From assembly GCA_963989385.1 (NCBI GenBank), contig OZ022501.1, positions 87,280,979 to 87,344,978 of the forward strand: DNA of 64,000 nt, read 5' to 3'. A program made the translations under genes and the position numbers. The stretch comes from Ctena decussata. Its lineage: Eukaryota > Mollusca > Bivalvia > Lucinida > Lucinidae. Of this stretch, positions 11,793 to 22,994 are shown one piece after another (the first letter of the stretch is position 1; each line of letters starts with the position of its first letter). The notes beneath the pieces are model-generated. The model was not told the origin of the DNA and did no database searches. It worked only from the letters and a program-made list of their open reading frames with translations.

Positions 11793-13221
11793 ATATAGCT
11801 CTGAGCTGTTTGCCCTCTATTTTCTCTGAATTTTCTCTTTTGCTCTGAATATTCAGAATGATATACCTTAGACGAAATTTTTCGAGAAATTTTGCACTGG
11901 TATATTTTGTAGTGTTATTGTCTTTCTCTTTTTCTTTCTGTCTTTTTGCGCTTTAAGTGTTAAAACCCGTAAAGACTCGCTTATGGCTACAATACTCGCA
12001 CTTCAATTCCTGAGCATTTGAGTCCAGTAATTTCACGCCAAGAAACTGGTATCGTCTGCGCATATTATCATTCTTTAACTCTTCTAGTAAGATTCGTTCA
12101 CTTCCAGTCATACGGCATGTGGGACAGAACCATATAATACGGTTTAATCCCTTGCTGTTTAAAACAATTAATTTTGTAGTCGCGTTGAAATATTGAAATA
12201 AAACTTAAAACGACATTTCCAATGACTGTTTTATCTCAACGTTGGTTTGTCTCGTCCTTGCGCTTTGTTGTCCATCCCAGAGGAAAAATTCAATCTAATT
12301 TAAAAATCTATCAATACCTTTAAAGCTACTCATAAAGTGAAAGTCTTCAATAATTATATCGATACGATTCTGCGGTTGGTTAGCTCACGCTCGTTGGATA
12401 CGTTATAGCGGTTGATTAGCTTAAGACACCGAGAAAAAAACGTCATCACATAGTTTCGCCGTGATTGTTACACGACTTTTGCATTAATTGCTAAAATATG
12501 CAAATTGTTTTCCAATAAGTATTCGAAAGTCAATCAGTTTTGTGAAGTGAAAGGGGAGAAATGAGCTGCCAGTCTCCAAAGATTGAGTAGCCAGATAATA
12601 TAGGGAAAACAAAATCAGGATACCGGCACGCGGTATTGCCATGCCCCGTGAGAATTTATTTACATTGCTCACGTTTAATAATAATAAAATTAATGAAGTC
12701 TTACGTGATAACTACTTCTTAAAACTAAAACAATACTCCACAAATAAAAGGACATTCACTTGTTAATTCTAGCATTTTCCATAGACAATGGGAACTTTTA
12801 TGCAGCAGTCCAGTTCTTTTTTTTCCGATGCAATCAAATGGGCTGTTTGTATTTTGCGGAACGGAACGGAACAGCTACATGTACCCTCTCCGCCTTAGCC
12901 ACCCATCCTCTTTGATTTCTCGCCGTCTATAGTCATGATACTAGTCTAGAGTCATGATACTAGTACGTATTGCAGATAATCACACATACATACATATGCA
13001 AGCTTACAGGGAGAATGTGCAAACGCGCAGATGAGCGCGCATTTTGTCCAGTCGTGCTTGCTCTAGCGAGGCTTCAGTCCCTGGGTATGAAAGCATAACA
13101 GACAGGACCCATTATGCACGGGTTTCCTGATTTATTAACCTGAAAATAATTATTTGGCATGTGTCCTGGTGGGAGTCAAGCCCATGACTATCTGCATGAA
13201 GCGAACACTAAATCCACTAGT
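11793..13221. other. Unassigned sequence with minor repeat traces
   Basis: No coding gene seen. At 12849-12872 a TTTTGCGGAACGGAACGG word is shared with the 42-kb repeat pair. At 13150-13215 a GGGAGTCAAGCCCATGAC stretch on the minus strand resembles the B-box half of a tRNA-derived SINE, too eroded to delimit. Confidence 0.45.
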
Positions 13222-13450
13222 CCAGGGGCCGTATTCATAAAGCCACTTAAGTCGTTGCTATGCGGTTGCTAAGGCTTAATATCTGTAAAGGAGATTTCCT
13301 ACAACTATGAAATTTGGTCTGGAGGAACAGTCTTTGTAAGACTGTTCCTCCAGGGCAAATTTCATAGTTGTAGGGAATCTCCTTCAAAGAAATTTAGCCT
13401 TAGCAACAGCATAGCAACCACTTAAGTCGTTTTATGAATACGGCCCCTGG
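13222..13450. mobile_element. 229-bp MITE with CCAGGGGCCGTATTCATAA termini
   Basis: Termini CCAGGGGCCGTATTCATAAA and its inverse ...TTTATGAATACGGCCCCTGG are perfect at the tips. The arms pair over about 100 bp (CACTTAAGTCGTTGCTATGC, GCTAAGGCT, AGGAGATTTCCTACAACTATG, TCTGGAGGAACAGTCTT), leaving almost no loop. A truncated left half of the same family lies at 54761-54871. Confidence 0.9.
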
Positions 13451-14211
13451 CACTCCGCTGCGCGTATGCACAGGTGGACGCTTGTACAAACACTTTACAA
13501 ATGCATTTAAATGCAACCATAGACTCACAGAACCTTTCTTGGCAAACACGGAAAGAAAAAATGCCTACCCCTTTTTCCCCATAACAAAACTAAGACAGGC
13601 TGATGGACACATGCATGCGGTTCTAGCATGTATTATCCGGTACATTTTTTTTTTTTTTGGACAGATACTCGCATTTCTGTTTCAAATTCGGGAGAGAGCA
13701 GATTGCACGATGTAGCGTGTTTTTCTGTAACCGATTACCAGGGGGAAAACGGTTATGCTATCCTAATTTAGGAGAAGCGGCCATGTAACCAGTTAAAGCA
13801 ATGGAAAGTAAACATACCCCCTTTGTTTCACTTTTACGGAAAACTTGACAAAGAACTTGTGGGCTAGACACTTGAGCATAGGAGCAACATAAACGCTCCA
13901 AATGAACGCAACGAGCCCGACCAAAGGCATGAAATTAGAGTCGAGCGTCACTGTTAACACCAATTCTTGAATAATGGTATTAAGAAGCAATAACAGTAGG
14001 TTGAACAATTTAAGCCCATCTTTGGCTGCAGGATCCTAATTTAACTATTAAAACAAAGTTCCAAACGCAACCTGTCGTACTAACCTCAATGCCAGTGAGT
14101 TACGGCATCCATAGCATAACTACAGAGCTAAAAATGGTGCATGCATGCGTGCGTGATGATCCGCCAGGATCCGACACTAGATGAATATGATATTATTGAC
14201 ATTACTTACAA
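13451..14211. other. Unassigned sequence
   Basis: No gene or repeat boundary recognised. The minus-strand frame 13793-14008 (71 aa) is partly hydrophobic but resembles no family I know. Confidence 0.5.
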
Positions 14212-14583
14212 TTGTTTGGTTTAAACTTGATTTATTTACACCAAAGTATCAAAGTTCTGCAACAAAAGTATGATAGAGAGCAGGAAAAAGATGTTTTGGA
14301 ATTACGACATGTGTCTTTTTATTCAAATATAGCGTACGAAGAAAATATCTTAAAACTGTGTGTGGTAGACGTGTATCCTCATGGGACTGAAATCAAAGAC
14401 ACCAATCTGAAACAGTTCAACATAGGCGTGAACGGTGAGCTTACTAAGATTAATGAAATTTGTGTCGCGTATGAACATACCATTAACCTTCCGGCAAACT
14501 ACAAAGACCGCATCACAACTAAGTGGCCGACAAAGTTATCTTTCCGCGAGAACAATCATGATACTGATAATACCTGTGACTGA
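14212..14583 (+). CDS. Unrecognised ORF, possible terminal exon
   Basis: A 123-aa frame ends at TGA 14581-14583. Its middle (VSFYSNIAYEENILKLCVVD, YEHTINLPANYKDR) has the even mix of charged, hydrophobic and polar residues of a folded protein and is not low complexity, unlike most frames here. An in-frame AG-ended acceptor could exist near 14254-14262 (TTTACACCAAAG), which would make the ATG irrelevant. I do not recognise a domain. A chance ORF is a real alternative. A degenerate MITE begins 46 bases downstream. Confidence 0.3.
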   Translation: MFGLNLIYLHQSIKVLQQKYDREQEKDVLELRHVSFYSNIAYEENILKLCVVDVYPHGTEIKDTNLKQFNIGVNGELTKINEICVAYEHTINLPANYKDRITTKWPTKLSFRENNHDTDNTCD

Positions 14584-14628
14584 AGGCGAAATATACACAT
14601 AAAAAATTGCTATCATGAAAAACTTAAT

Positions 14629-14750
14629 GAACCGTGACACGAGAAACTTATCCTGTGACAGGTGCGACCAGGTAAGACTCACATCAGACTGAGCGTCCGC
14701 GCAGTCTGATAAGAGTATTCCCTTTTCGCATCAACGGTCTCTAGATCTTA
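14629..14750. mobile_element. Degenerate half copy of the GAGCCGCGAC MITE
   Basis: Starts GAACCGTGACACGAGAAAC and keeps GTAAGACTCACATCAGACTG and CCGCGCAGTCTGATAAGAGT, matching the left arm of the family. The right arm is absent. Confidence 0.6.
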
Positions 14751-14859
14751 CGAATCCATGTTGCAAACGCATAAACTTTCTGTAGATATTCATGCTGTAT
14801 TAAAGTCTTCGCTAATTGCATATGCTTTTTTCACAAAACAATTTTTCTCGTCAGGCGGC

Positions 14860-16110
14860 ACAAATGTTACTGATGGGTACCGTGGGAGTTCATGTCATTT
14901 TGTTTTAAAAGCAAACCTAAAATATTATCTTTCACCTTAAACGTTTAGTGTAACATTATTAAATTTACAACCATATTTGTTACAGAAAATACAGCCTATG
15001 AAATGTTATCAGTTTTCTAAAGGTCTTCAAGTTTCTTTATATTTTCAATCATCGTTCTATTATAAATCTCCCCATTTAATATCAACAGGAAGGTAACAAT
15101 TCAAGACGGAAAACTTTCTTCTACATCCTATATGTACAATTCATTAATTTTATCTGCTTTTGTTTAATTTTTATATGTCATTGTATAAATAAAATATTGT
15201 TTAAACCGAAATGACTATATTTCAGTAACCAGAAGTAACTGGAGATTTTACTCTACCTATTTTGCTAAGCTGTTCATCATGTTCATAGAACGCAACTGGC
15301 TGAGCCGAAAAAAATAGCTTTGAGAATAATATTTAAGCAGTTCAGTACTTTCCAAGTATATTTACCTTGCAAAATGGACCCTTCCAACCAAAAGTTAGAA
15401 TCATTTTGAAAAAAAAGAACATTAGCTAAAGCGCTTCACTTCCCACACCTATTTTTCCAAAATACCACATGGCCAAATTACAAAACTATAGACGACTTTG
15501 CCCAGGAACGCCACAATTACCAACTTATGCGGCATAACCCACCTCAGACATCAGAAGAAGAAGTAAAGCCTATGGACAGAATGAAACAACAAAGCCAATC
15601 CAAGAATTGTTGGATGGGCTGTGGTGTTTCAATTCATCGAGAGTTCTGCTGTTTCCTATCGTCGATACGTTTTACCTCAGTCCAAGAATGGGCTAGAATC
15701 ACAAAGTACAAAGACCGTCGGAATTCATGTCATATTGTTTCAACAGCAAACCTAAAATATTAACAGTCACCTTAAACGTTTGTTTTATGAAAATTTAGGA
15801 GAGGCTGTAGCGTAGTGGATAACACTCCGGACTACCAATCCAGGGGTCGCAAGTTCGATCCCCCGCTTCTCCGGTCTTTCGGATGAGACTTTAAACCGAG
15901 GTCCCGTCTCCATATGACCTCGTTGTTGGTGGGACATTAAACCCGAGTTCACTCACTCACTCACTCACTCACTCACTTTATGAAAATTAAATTTATAACC
16001 ATATTTGTTACATATACATAGTTAAAAACAGCAATGTACACACTTTTTATAAGTCTATATTTTTTAAGCTCTTCATCATCAAAACTAACCAAACCAACGG
16101 TCCCAAAGGG
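14860..16110. repeat. Local direct duplication, two diverged copies
   Basis: The first copy at about 14860-15290 and the second at about 15715-16110 share CATGTCATWTTGTTT, GCAAACCTAAAATATTA, CACCTTAAACGTTT, AAATTTAYAACCATATTTGTTACA and TAAGCTSTTCATCAT in the same order. The second copy is longer because a SINE (15796-15976) sits inside it. Boundaries are approximate. Confidence 0.6.
15796..15976 (+). mobile_element. tRNA-derived SINE with ACTC tail
   Basis: The head is tRNA-like: a 7-bp acceptor-type stem GGAGAGG with CTTCTCC, A-box TAGCGTAGTGG, B-box AGTTCGATCCC. The body holds GAGACTTTAAACCGAGGTCCC and GGGACATTAAACCCGAGTT, and ends in about eight ACTC repeats. A 12-bp direct repeat TTTATGAAAATT flanks it (15784-15795 and 15977-15988). 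The related duplicate segment near 14950 lacks the insertion. It would be transcribed by RNA polymerase III and moved by a LINE in trans. Confidence 0.9.
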
Positions 16111-16472
16111 TCAGAAAATATAATTTATTCCTTGATGAAGCACAGGTAAACGTTTTACTGCCCATACATTGTTCTTTCAAATCATGCTGCATTTATCTGC
16201 TGCAACAAGGAGGGTTTCACAATCTGACAATATTTTATGAAAGTAGTAACGCAAATAGTGATAATATTTCAATACAGGATGCTTATTTCAGCTTAACGGT
16301 GAAAAAATATCAGGGAGTAGTAAATATCCTTGATATATTTGTTTATCCAGTATGTTTGCTTTTGGCTTTAAGCTTTCTCTATTAATATTAGGTAAAGGCG
16401 CATACTGCGCTCCACCTACATGATAATGCATGTTGATGGCAATGCACAGCATTCGCTATTGTTTTGTAAAAT

Positions 16473-16690
16473 GAATAGCGACACGACTAAAGCAAGAAAG
16501 TGGCATGTGAGCCCAGCAAAGACAGATCAGTCTGGACATTACCCCAGTCTGATTAGAGACTTCGCTGTGGGCTTAAGGTCCACCTAAGGGTCTAAGCTAC
16601 CTCCATGCCAACAGTGAAGACTCTAATCAGACTGGGCTGATACCTAGGCTGATCTGAGTCTTAGATGGTCGCACATGCCACTTTGTATGA
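16473..16690. mobile_element. Diverged GAGCCGCGAC-family MITE
   Basis: Keeps GCGACACGAC, CCCCAGTCTGATTAGAG, AAGGGTCTAAGCTACCTCCATGCC and TCTAATCAGACTGGGCTGAT, in the orientation of copy 1, but both termini have drifted. Confidence 0.65.
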
Positions 16691-17587
16691 TGCTGCCTAG
16701 TAAAGACCACAGTCCTAAAACATAGTCCACCCAAGACACCGAAAGAAGAATCTTACATAAATGACAAAAAGATTGTTTGTGAGAACAAACATTATCAGGG
16801 CTATAGATGCATTGCAACAGAAAAGCCGCCTTGGAACGGACCGTCTTCATATTCAGCATCATTCTTGATACGGATGCAACCCAAAATAATAAGAAAAGGT
16901 ACAGTCTGTGTTGTGGTTAGAAGACAACCGACAATCTTTTAAGACGTAGACCTTAGTGGAGACTGCAGGATCATCAAGAAAATGATAGAAAATGGGCTGT
17001 CTTTATTAGTATATTAATTCCGCATTTAATATTATATATACTATTAGACTGAAAATATTGTTGTCATATTTTTATTCTCAAACAAGCCTATGTAATGACG
17101 AAGGAAAATAAGAGATTAAGAAGCAGAAATTTAAAAAAAAAAGCTGCTGAAATAAAGACTGCCTTTGATACGAGACTTAGTCACACGTTTTTTTAATTAA
17201 TTGATCCCTTATTTAGAGATCAGTGATACACGAACAAGGAAGTATACGTCTTTAAACATCAACTGCACAAATCAAAGATCAATCAATCATTTATAATTAC
17301 GTATACATGTACAGCGAAAGTGCCTGTCCCTGTCTCATGTACATGTTCATTTAGTATGAATGAGCAAGCCAGTAAGAAATGTCAAAGATACTTGTATGTT
17401 AACTTAAAATCCTGAAATGTCCCAAAACAAAAATGCCAAACAGGTTGGGGGGAGTAGGTGTGGAGGATGTTGTTGGTCATTCGTTTATATCAAGCGAATC
17501 GACCACGTTGGAACTCCGTGACTGCAAATCAGAGATGTTATTTGAATAACAGTGGATGTTATTTTGTATCTGGTTTGTGTAAGACAC
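16691..17587. other. Unassigned sequence
   Basis: No gene or repeat boundary recognised in this AT-rich stretch. Confidence 0.5.
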
Positions 17588-17644
17588 GAAACCCTTGAAA
17601 GTGGCCGAACTAAAATTTCGGTTTTGCCACTTTCAGGGATTTGT
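17588..17644. repeat. Short foldback, GAAAGTGGCC family, copy 1
   Basis: GAAACCCTTGAAAGTGGCCG pairs with its approximate inverse ending CACTTTCAGGGATTTG around AAATTTCGG. A cleaner second copy lies at 59164-59227. Confidence 0.7.
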
Positions 17645-17965
17645 TTCTTGTTAACAAAGCTAAAATTTGCACCAATATACTCTACATAAATGAGTCGAAC
17701 GGAATTATTATAATTTCGCTATATGCTTGTTGAAGCTTGCTATCCTTGGCGAGATTTTGTGTGTTTTCTAGGATGTGTCACTGATACAGTACGGGTATCC
17801 ACGCAGGTATAATGTTTGTTATCTGAGCTGCATCAGAAGTAAGAGTCAGGCTGCAGATGCATAGCTATGTTTTCTCGTAGCTTTATGACAACCTGCTTGG
17901 TCAAGCTGTTCATTTTACTATACGCTCTTGTATACTCGTACTACTTGTAGATTGTTACTTCTACT

Positions 17966-18358
17966 AGAGTTCTTTCGAATTAGACGCAGCCGTATAAGTA
18001 GCTGTATCGGCACGTATCCGAGAGGGAGCAATCATTATTGCAAATTTTAAACACATCTATATAATACCATCAAATGTTAGTTTGAAGATGATAGAAGTTT
18101 TTTGTTTTACATATGATTATGGTTTTAGTTTTTGTTTAAGGGTTTTGGTGTATGACTGTCCAATACTTCATTGTCCTCAGCCGCTGAATTATTGGGTGAT
18201 TTTGGAAATAGTACATGTCCCTGCGTCTTTCCGTTCGACTGTCTCACTTTCGTTTCCATACTCTTTGAAGTTATTGTACTAAACCCGAATTTGCGAACAA
18301 GGATATCCTCCCTTGTCAACAATAATTTCCTCCCTTGTCCTCAGTTTTATTGAACAGG
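17966..18358 (+). repeat. Left arm of a 9.3-kb inverted repeat
   Basis: The reverse complement of this arm is found at 27051-27219 (outer part) and 21757-21963 (inner part). Shared blocks include AGAGTTCTTTCG, GACGCAGCYGTATAAGTAGC, CCGAGAGGGAG, CATCAAATGTTAGTTTGAAG, TTAGTTTTTG-TTAAG, TTATTGGGTRATT, GGATATCCTCCCTTGT and TGTCCTCAG...TTGAACAGG. By eye, identity is around 80-85%. The empty target of the retrotransposon corresponds to TGTTTAAGGGTT at 18133-18144. Confidence 0.85.
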
Positions 18359-18460
18359 CAGTGTCCTTATTTTGTCAGCTGGTTGGTTGTTTTGGGGTTT
18401 AAAGCACCTTTGAGGTAGCATTGCAGTCTACAGGTTCAGTGGCGGTAGGGGAGTAGGACT

Positions 18461-18480
18461 GGGGGGGGGGGGGGGGCGGG
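18461..18480. repeat. Poly-G tract
   Basis: A run of about 15 G within G-rich sequence; prone to length error and a possible G-quadruplex. Confidence 0.85.
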
Positions 18481-18526
18481 AGGGAGAAAAGCCAATGTCA
18501 GAAGTAAATAAAAGGATGTTTAAATA

Positions 18527-18553
18527 TGTATATATATATATATATATATATAT
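18527..18553. repeat. TA microsatellite
   Basis: An uninterrupted (TA)n of about 13 units. Confidence 0.9.
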
Positions 18554-18570
18554 TCAGTATGTTTCACCGT

Positions 18571-18646
18571 AAGTCTCTGTAGCTCAGTTAGTCAAACGCT
18601 TGACTAACGAACCGGCGGACCGAGTTCGAATTCCACTTAAGGAAAT
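18571..18646 (+). ncRNA. tRNA-like sequence (SINE head or tRNA pseudogene)
   Basis: A-box TAGCTCAGTTAGTC and B-box AGTTCGAATTCC are at tRNA spacing, followed by a T-run. The acceptor strands do not pair and no clean 7-base anticodon loop forms, so it is not a functional tRNA. It resembles the tRNA-like piece at 58848-58920. Confidence 0.45.
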
Positions 18647-18854
18647 TTTTTTTTTATCCTAAAATAACACAGACTTCCGTTCTTACCCTTTTGAAATATG
18701 ATAGTCAATATATATGACTGAAAATCTGTTGAAATGGTTGTAAAACCACAGTGGACAAAGCCACATGACTGTCACGCAACAGCAGTATGTATGTGTTGTA
18801 TGGAAACACGAGTGCCATACGAATTCAGGGCCGTCGTCGGCTTTTGAAAAGTGG

Positions 18855-19320
18855 TGAGGCCATGGAACGCCCGGAGTACCGAAGGCACGAGTGGGGAGAG
18901 CACGAGAGGGGTATCCCCCTAGCTCTCGAAAGGAGGTTCGGGGACCTCCCCTGAGGAAAGTTTTGGATTTATAATGCATTTTGAGACCAATTTCGCTTGT
19001 GAAACTCAATTGATTTTATGAGTACTTATCTCCCATGAGAAACTCTTTGAATTCAGGACGTCCGAGTCTAGAAGCGATTTTAATGCATTTTGAGACCAAT
19101 TTACTTGTGAAACTCAAATAATTTTGTAAGTATTTGCTGTATTTCAAATGGTTATCCAAGCTTTTAAAAACTGCCAAGGGTGTTCTCCAAGTGCCGAAGG
19201 CACGAGTGGGGGAGAGCACGAGAGGCGATTTCCTTTCTCTCGTAAGTGGGGATTCGGGGCCCTCCCCCGAGAAAAGTTTTGAATTCAGGACGTCTCTAGA
19301 AGCTATTTTAATGCATTTTC
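18855..19320. repeat. Two tandem copies of a GTGCCGAAGGCACGAG repeat
   Basis: CCGAAGGCACGAGTGGGG-AGAGCACGAGAG occurs at about 18879 and 19193 (period near 314 bp). Each is followed by CTCTCG, GGGGaCCTCCCC, GAAAAGTTTT and, later, CAGGACGTC...CTAGAAGC-ATTTTAATGCATTTT. The long frames on both strands here read through the repeat. Confidence 0.75.
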
Positions 19321-19349
19321 GGGACAAAGGCAAAGAAGGAATAACGGGG

Positions 19350-19466
19350 AAAAGTGGTCCGGCCAATACCATATTCAGCCGAATGAAAAAAGTTGTACGG
19401 CCAATACCATATTCGGCCGAAAAAGTGGTCCGGCCATGGCCGGACTGGCCGGACCGCCCACGACGG
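19350..19466. repeat. GTCCGGCCAATACCATATTC short tandem repeats
   Basis: GGCCAATACCATATTCRGCCGAA occurs twice, each bounded by GTGGTCCGGCC or GTTGTACGGCC, and ends in GGCCATGGCCGGACTGGCCGG. GC-rich compared with the surroundings. Confidence 0.7.
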
Positions 19467-19724
19467 CCTTGAATTTAATTTCGAAATCGGTGCGTCTTCA
19501 ACTCCAGTGCGAATGTTGATTGATTTACCCTTCATTTGAAATATAGAATATAAATAAACTTTATTACTTCTCTGCCTGAGATACTCAAACGAAATAACTT
19601 GAAAAATGGTGTTTTTTTATTCATTACAGGGCTTACCTTTTCATTTATTCAAGGGAAGTAATAATGTTCATGATGTTCTTCCAAGAAGTAGCTTTAACAA
19701 AATACTTGTTTTGGTACACGATGT

Positions 19725-19783
19725 CGGGCACGCGACGTCGAAATGGCGTCGTTCTGACAATGCGACGTCATGTGCCTGCTGAA
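19725..19783. repeat. Deleted relative of the GACGTC palindrome
   Basis: CGGGCACGCGACGTCGAAATGGCGTCG through GCGACGTCATGTGCCTGCTG matches the outer parts of the 108-bp palindromes at 47902 and 52635, with the middle missing. Confidence 0.65.
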
Positions 19784-19934
19784 GGCATATCAGCGGATAA
19801 CGTTATCAACACTGTGAAAAAGGGTTTAATGACGCGCTTTTACCACCCTTTCAACAGTATGTCAGTCACATTGAGCCGATGGAAGGAGGATAATGAAAGA
19901 CAGTGTACAAGAGGACACCATTTACGATTATAAA

Positions 19935-20160
19935 GGACTTAACCTGCATCAGGATTCGAACCTGGACGGCTGGCTTAGCACGTAAAAGCCTAGTGAATTA
20001 CCACGGCATGAGACTATGGGTCAAGGTAAGAGCAAACACAATCTGATTCAGCTGGCTTAGAGGTCAGTGCCTAACCTAGTGAGCTCCGACTACGTGACAC
20101 TGTGGACCACGGCAAGAGCAAACAACTCTGATTAGCCATGATGCATCTGCGTGACCGCAA
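19935..20160 (-). repeat. Degenerate tRNA-related repeat
   Basis: On the minus strand CAGGTTCGAATCCTG is a good B-box, with AGGCTTTTACGTGCTAAGCC upstream of it, but the anticodon-like loop is too long. The segment is partly repeated at 20040-20150 (GCTGGCTTAG, CCTAGTGA, CACGGCAAGAGCAAAC). Probably eroded SINE sequence. Confidence 0.35.
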
Positions 20161-20289
20161 ATTGGTCACTTACTGTCGTACGTGTCAAGCTCTTTATATT
20201 GTCGGTGTTCAAGGCCCCATTGCTCTATCAGCAAGAAATACTGCATCGTGCGGTCCCACCATAGTTTTGTCATTGCAAATGACTGCGAA

Positions 20290-21405
20290 TAGTCAACTTT
20301 AAACAAATAAATTATCTTTGAGCTTCACATAAAAAAGGTTATAAAAATATCTGAGTCATTTAGTTGGGAAATAAAATGACCTTCTTTCGATATCACAAAC
20401 TTTAAAATGGTAAAAATACAATGCACAAGCGTTCTGTGCCCCGTGTTCTGTTTCTATTCCATCGCTCGACGGGTAACCAGAAAAGGAAATAGCCATGTTC
20501 CCCCTATTTTTTGTCAGCGATAAGACTCAACCTATGCCCGTCAACTCTCATTTTATCACCAAAAGTGACGGTTGAAGCGCCTTTCATAAAGATTTGTATT
20601 TAGACGATTTTACATCGCGTAGGCATGTGGAGACTTTAAGGGAAAGACTCACTGGGCTGAATTGTTGTTGCTCCCGCTTGCATTGAAGCGTGCGTGTTCA
20701 ATCCTGTATGCTAGCAGAAGGCGGCGTGGAACAATAATTGAGTCAACGCCATGCAGCGCTGTAGAAACGTTTTTTTTTCTATATGGCAGCGTGCCCACTG
20801 GGAGTGTCTCTCAGTAATCCGACCGGGGAAGCAAACAGTAAATACATACTAGCATCGAAAACAGGAAAGGACACCTCAGTCCCTGTTGCAGCAATGCATG
20901 TTGCAATGACCAAGAATTCCAACAGTATGCTGCTGTATTCATTACATAAACAAATTGCCAGTGATTAAATGTTTTAATAGTGTGAAAAACATCTTTTTGG
21001 GGACATAAATCAGAGCCATGGGGGCGATTGGTGTGGTAGGTGGCTATTTTGGGTGGGGTGGTGTCGCAGGGATAATTTTACATATGTGCTCAAGTCATCT
21101 ATGCTACATGTCATGCTATTCTAAAAGCATGACAAGGCAATTCTTGTTTAAAATTCACAATCATTAAAGCTACAGACACCATTGCTGTAGCGATGTAAAC
21201 ATTTATGAAATATTTCGTCAGTCGCTGCCGGATCCTTACTGCCACTTTTAAAGAAACAAAACATCATTGAGTTTCACCTAAAACGGTTTTAAATTGATTT
21301 TGGTCATACTTTCGACAGTAAACCTGATTTAACTGGTAAAAATTCAATGTACAGGCATGTGACCCATAAACGTCCCGCTTTTTCCATCGCTCGAAGGAAA
21401 ACCAG
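20290..21405. repeat. Diverged direct repeat pair inside the inverted structure
   Basis: About 20310-20490 and 21225-21405 share TTGAGYTTCAC-TAAAA-GGTT, ACTGGTAAAAATTCAATG-like sequence and TTCCATCGCTCGA-GG-AACCAG in order, about 925 bp apart. The copies are old. Confidence 0.5.
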
Positions 21406-21756
21406 AAATTGACGGATTGGTGTGTTGGTTTGTGTTTAACGGCTCTAAGACTTTAAGACATTATTTCAGTCGAGCCGTCTCTCAGAGAGAAGGAGAAAGA
21501 AAAGATAGACGAGAGAATAAAATATCCAAACAAACCCCACCTGCATCTACTGCAAGCACAGTAGGTCCTTGCTATACTTTTATCAAAACGGCACCATAAG
21601 TCACGCAGCACCATCGTCCGACCACACGACCCCCACTAGATATTGAAACTGCATTTTATGGAACAATGTATCATTTTTCAAAACATGTTCTGCCTATGTT
21701 TGCCACTTATAAGACTCAATTATACACATCAATCTAAACAAAGCATTATGACATTT

Positions 21757-21963
21757 CCTGTTCAATATCACTGAGGACAAGGGAGGATATTATTGTCGAC
21801 AAGGGAGGATATCATTGTTCGCCAGATTTGGGCTAATAACAATAACCTCAAAGAGTATAGAAAGGAAAGTGTGACATTCAAACAAAAAGACGGACGAACA
21901 TGCACTTTTTCAAGAATTACCCAATCATTAAGTGGGTGAGGACATTGAAGTAACTCTTAATCA
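21757..21963 (-). repeat. Inner part of the right inverted-repeat arm
   Basis: Reverse complement of the inner part of the left arm (about 18145-18358): CCTGTTCAAT, CTGAGGACAAGGGAGGATAT, TAATAACAATAACCTCAAAG, ATTACCCAATCATTAA, GTGAGGACATTGAAG. It ends in AACTCTTAATCA, where the retrotransposon interrupts the arm. Confidence 0.85.
21952..21963. repeat. Retrotransposon TSD, left copy
   Basis: AACTCTTAATCA, repeated exactly at 27039-27050. The uninterrupted inverted arm carries the matching sequence (inverse of TGTTTAAGGGTT, 18133-18144), which confirms that this is host target sequence. Confidence 0.85.
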
Positions 21964-22994
21964 CAGTTGTGTTGACTGATCACCGTCCAACTGGTGCCAC
22001 TGACATACGCATTCAGGCGTTTAATACTTTGAACGGGCGTGTCACACTGATGATTCTCGACAGTGAGATCCGGGCGGGTTTGCATAGCTGTGCAAGCTTG
22101 CCCTGGCCTTGCTGTTGATGTGTGCAGTTTTCATTGTTGCCTATAAAGATACCACGTGTGAACTGACCAGAAAACTCAGTGGTTTTAAAGTTACATGACA
22201 AAGTTGACTGGGTCTTAATAAGATTATGCCATTACCTGGATCATAATAAAATCATGCCATTATCTGATTATCTAGGAGAAAAATAAGAAACATAGTGTTT
22301 ACTTTTAGCGCAATATGTATTGTATCGTCCTCTATATAAGTTACACTTGTTTACTATAGAGAACTTTTGTTTCTCGGTATTCTGATGCTGAACTAGCTAT
22401 GTGTACCGGGAACAGGCTGTTCTACTGAGCAGTCTGTTCTAGGCCCACACTGCGTCAACTGCACTAATTTTACAATTAGATCTGACTTATGTAGAAGGAG
22501 GAAAAAAAAAGAAAAAAAAAAAAAGTTGTCGCTAGATGTAGCATACAGATCGCAGCGGCGCTCGACCGGGGGTCGACGTTGAATCGGCGATTGTTCAGTG
22601 CTAAAGCACTGAATCAGCGCTGTTTCGGCGTTTACTCGGCGTTGAGTGCCTGGTGTGACTGGATGCTACTGTGAAACAATTATATTTTATATTATATTAC
22701 ACTTTATTTTGGCGATAAACTAGGCGAGGTCGTTGTTAAATGAATTTTGAGTGCGGAGCACAGTACAATAGCCAAGAATTCATTGTCCCACTTTCATTAT
22801 AGAACGGCTACTAAATGCCTGTGAATGATGCACATCTGGTACTCAATGTTCTACCGACGCCTTTGCAACGGTATACGTTGTATCGACGTCGGTACAACGT
22901 TGTGTTGGATACCCGCTGTGCAGTCACTGCTTCCACAAACATAATAACTTGGAATTAATTGAATCTAGTGTAATAATTTCACGGAGTTTTCACG
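21964..22994 (+). promoter_or_regulatory. 5' leader of the retrotransposon
   Basis: About 1.03 kb with no substantial ORF. It contains an A/G tract (22496-22526) and a GC-rich part (22555-22640: GCGGCGCTCGACCGG, GTCGACG, GGCGTTTACTCGGCG) unlike the AT-rich surroundings. By analogy with other non-LTR elements it should hold the internal promoter; no specific promoter motif was identified. Confidence 0.5.

Noticed and set aside
18683..19472. Pro/Arg-rich ORFs of 108-118 aa on both strands
   Set aside because: All lie across the GTGCCGAAGGCACGAG and GTCCGGCC repeats, and the same words recur in tandem.
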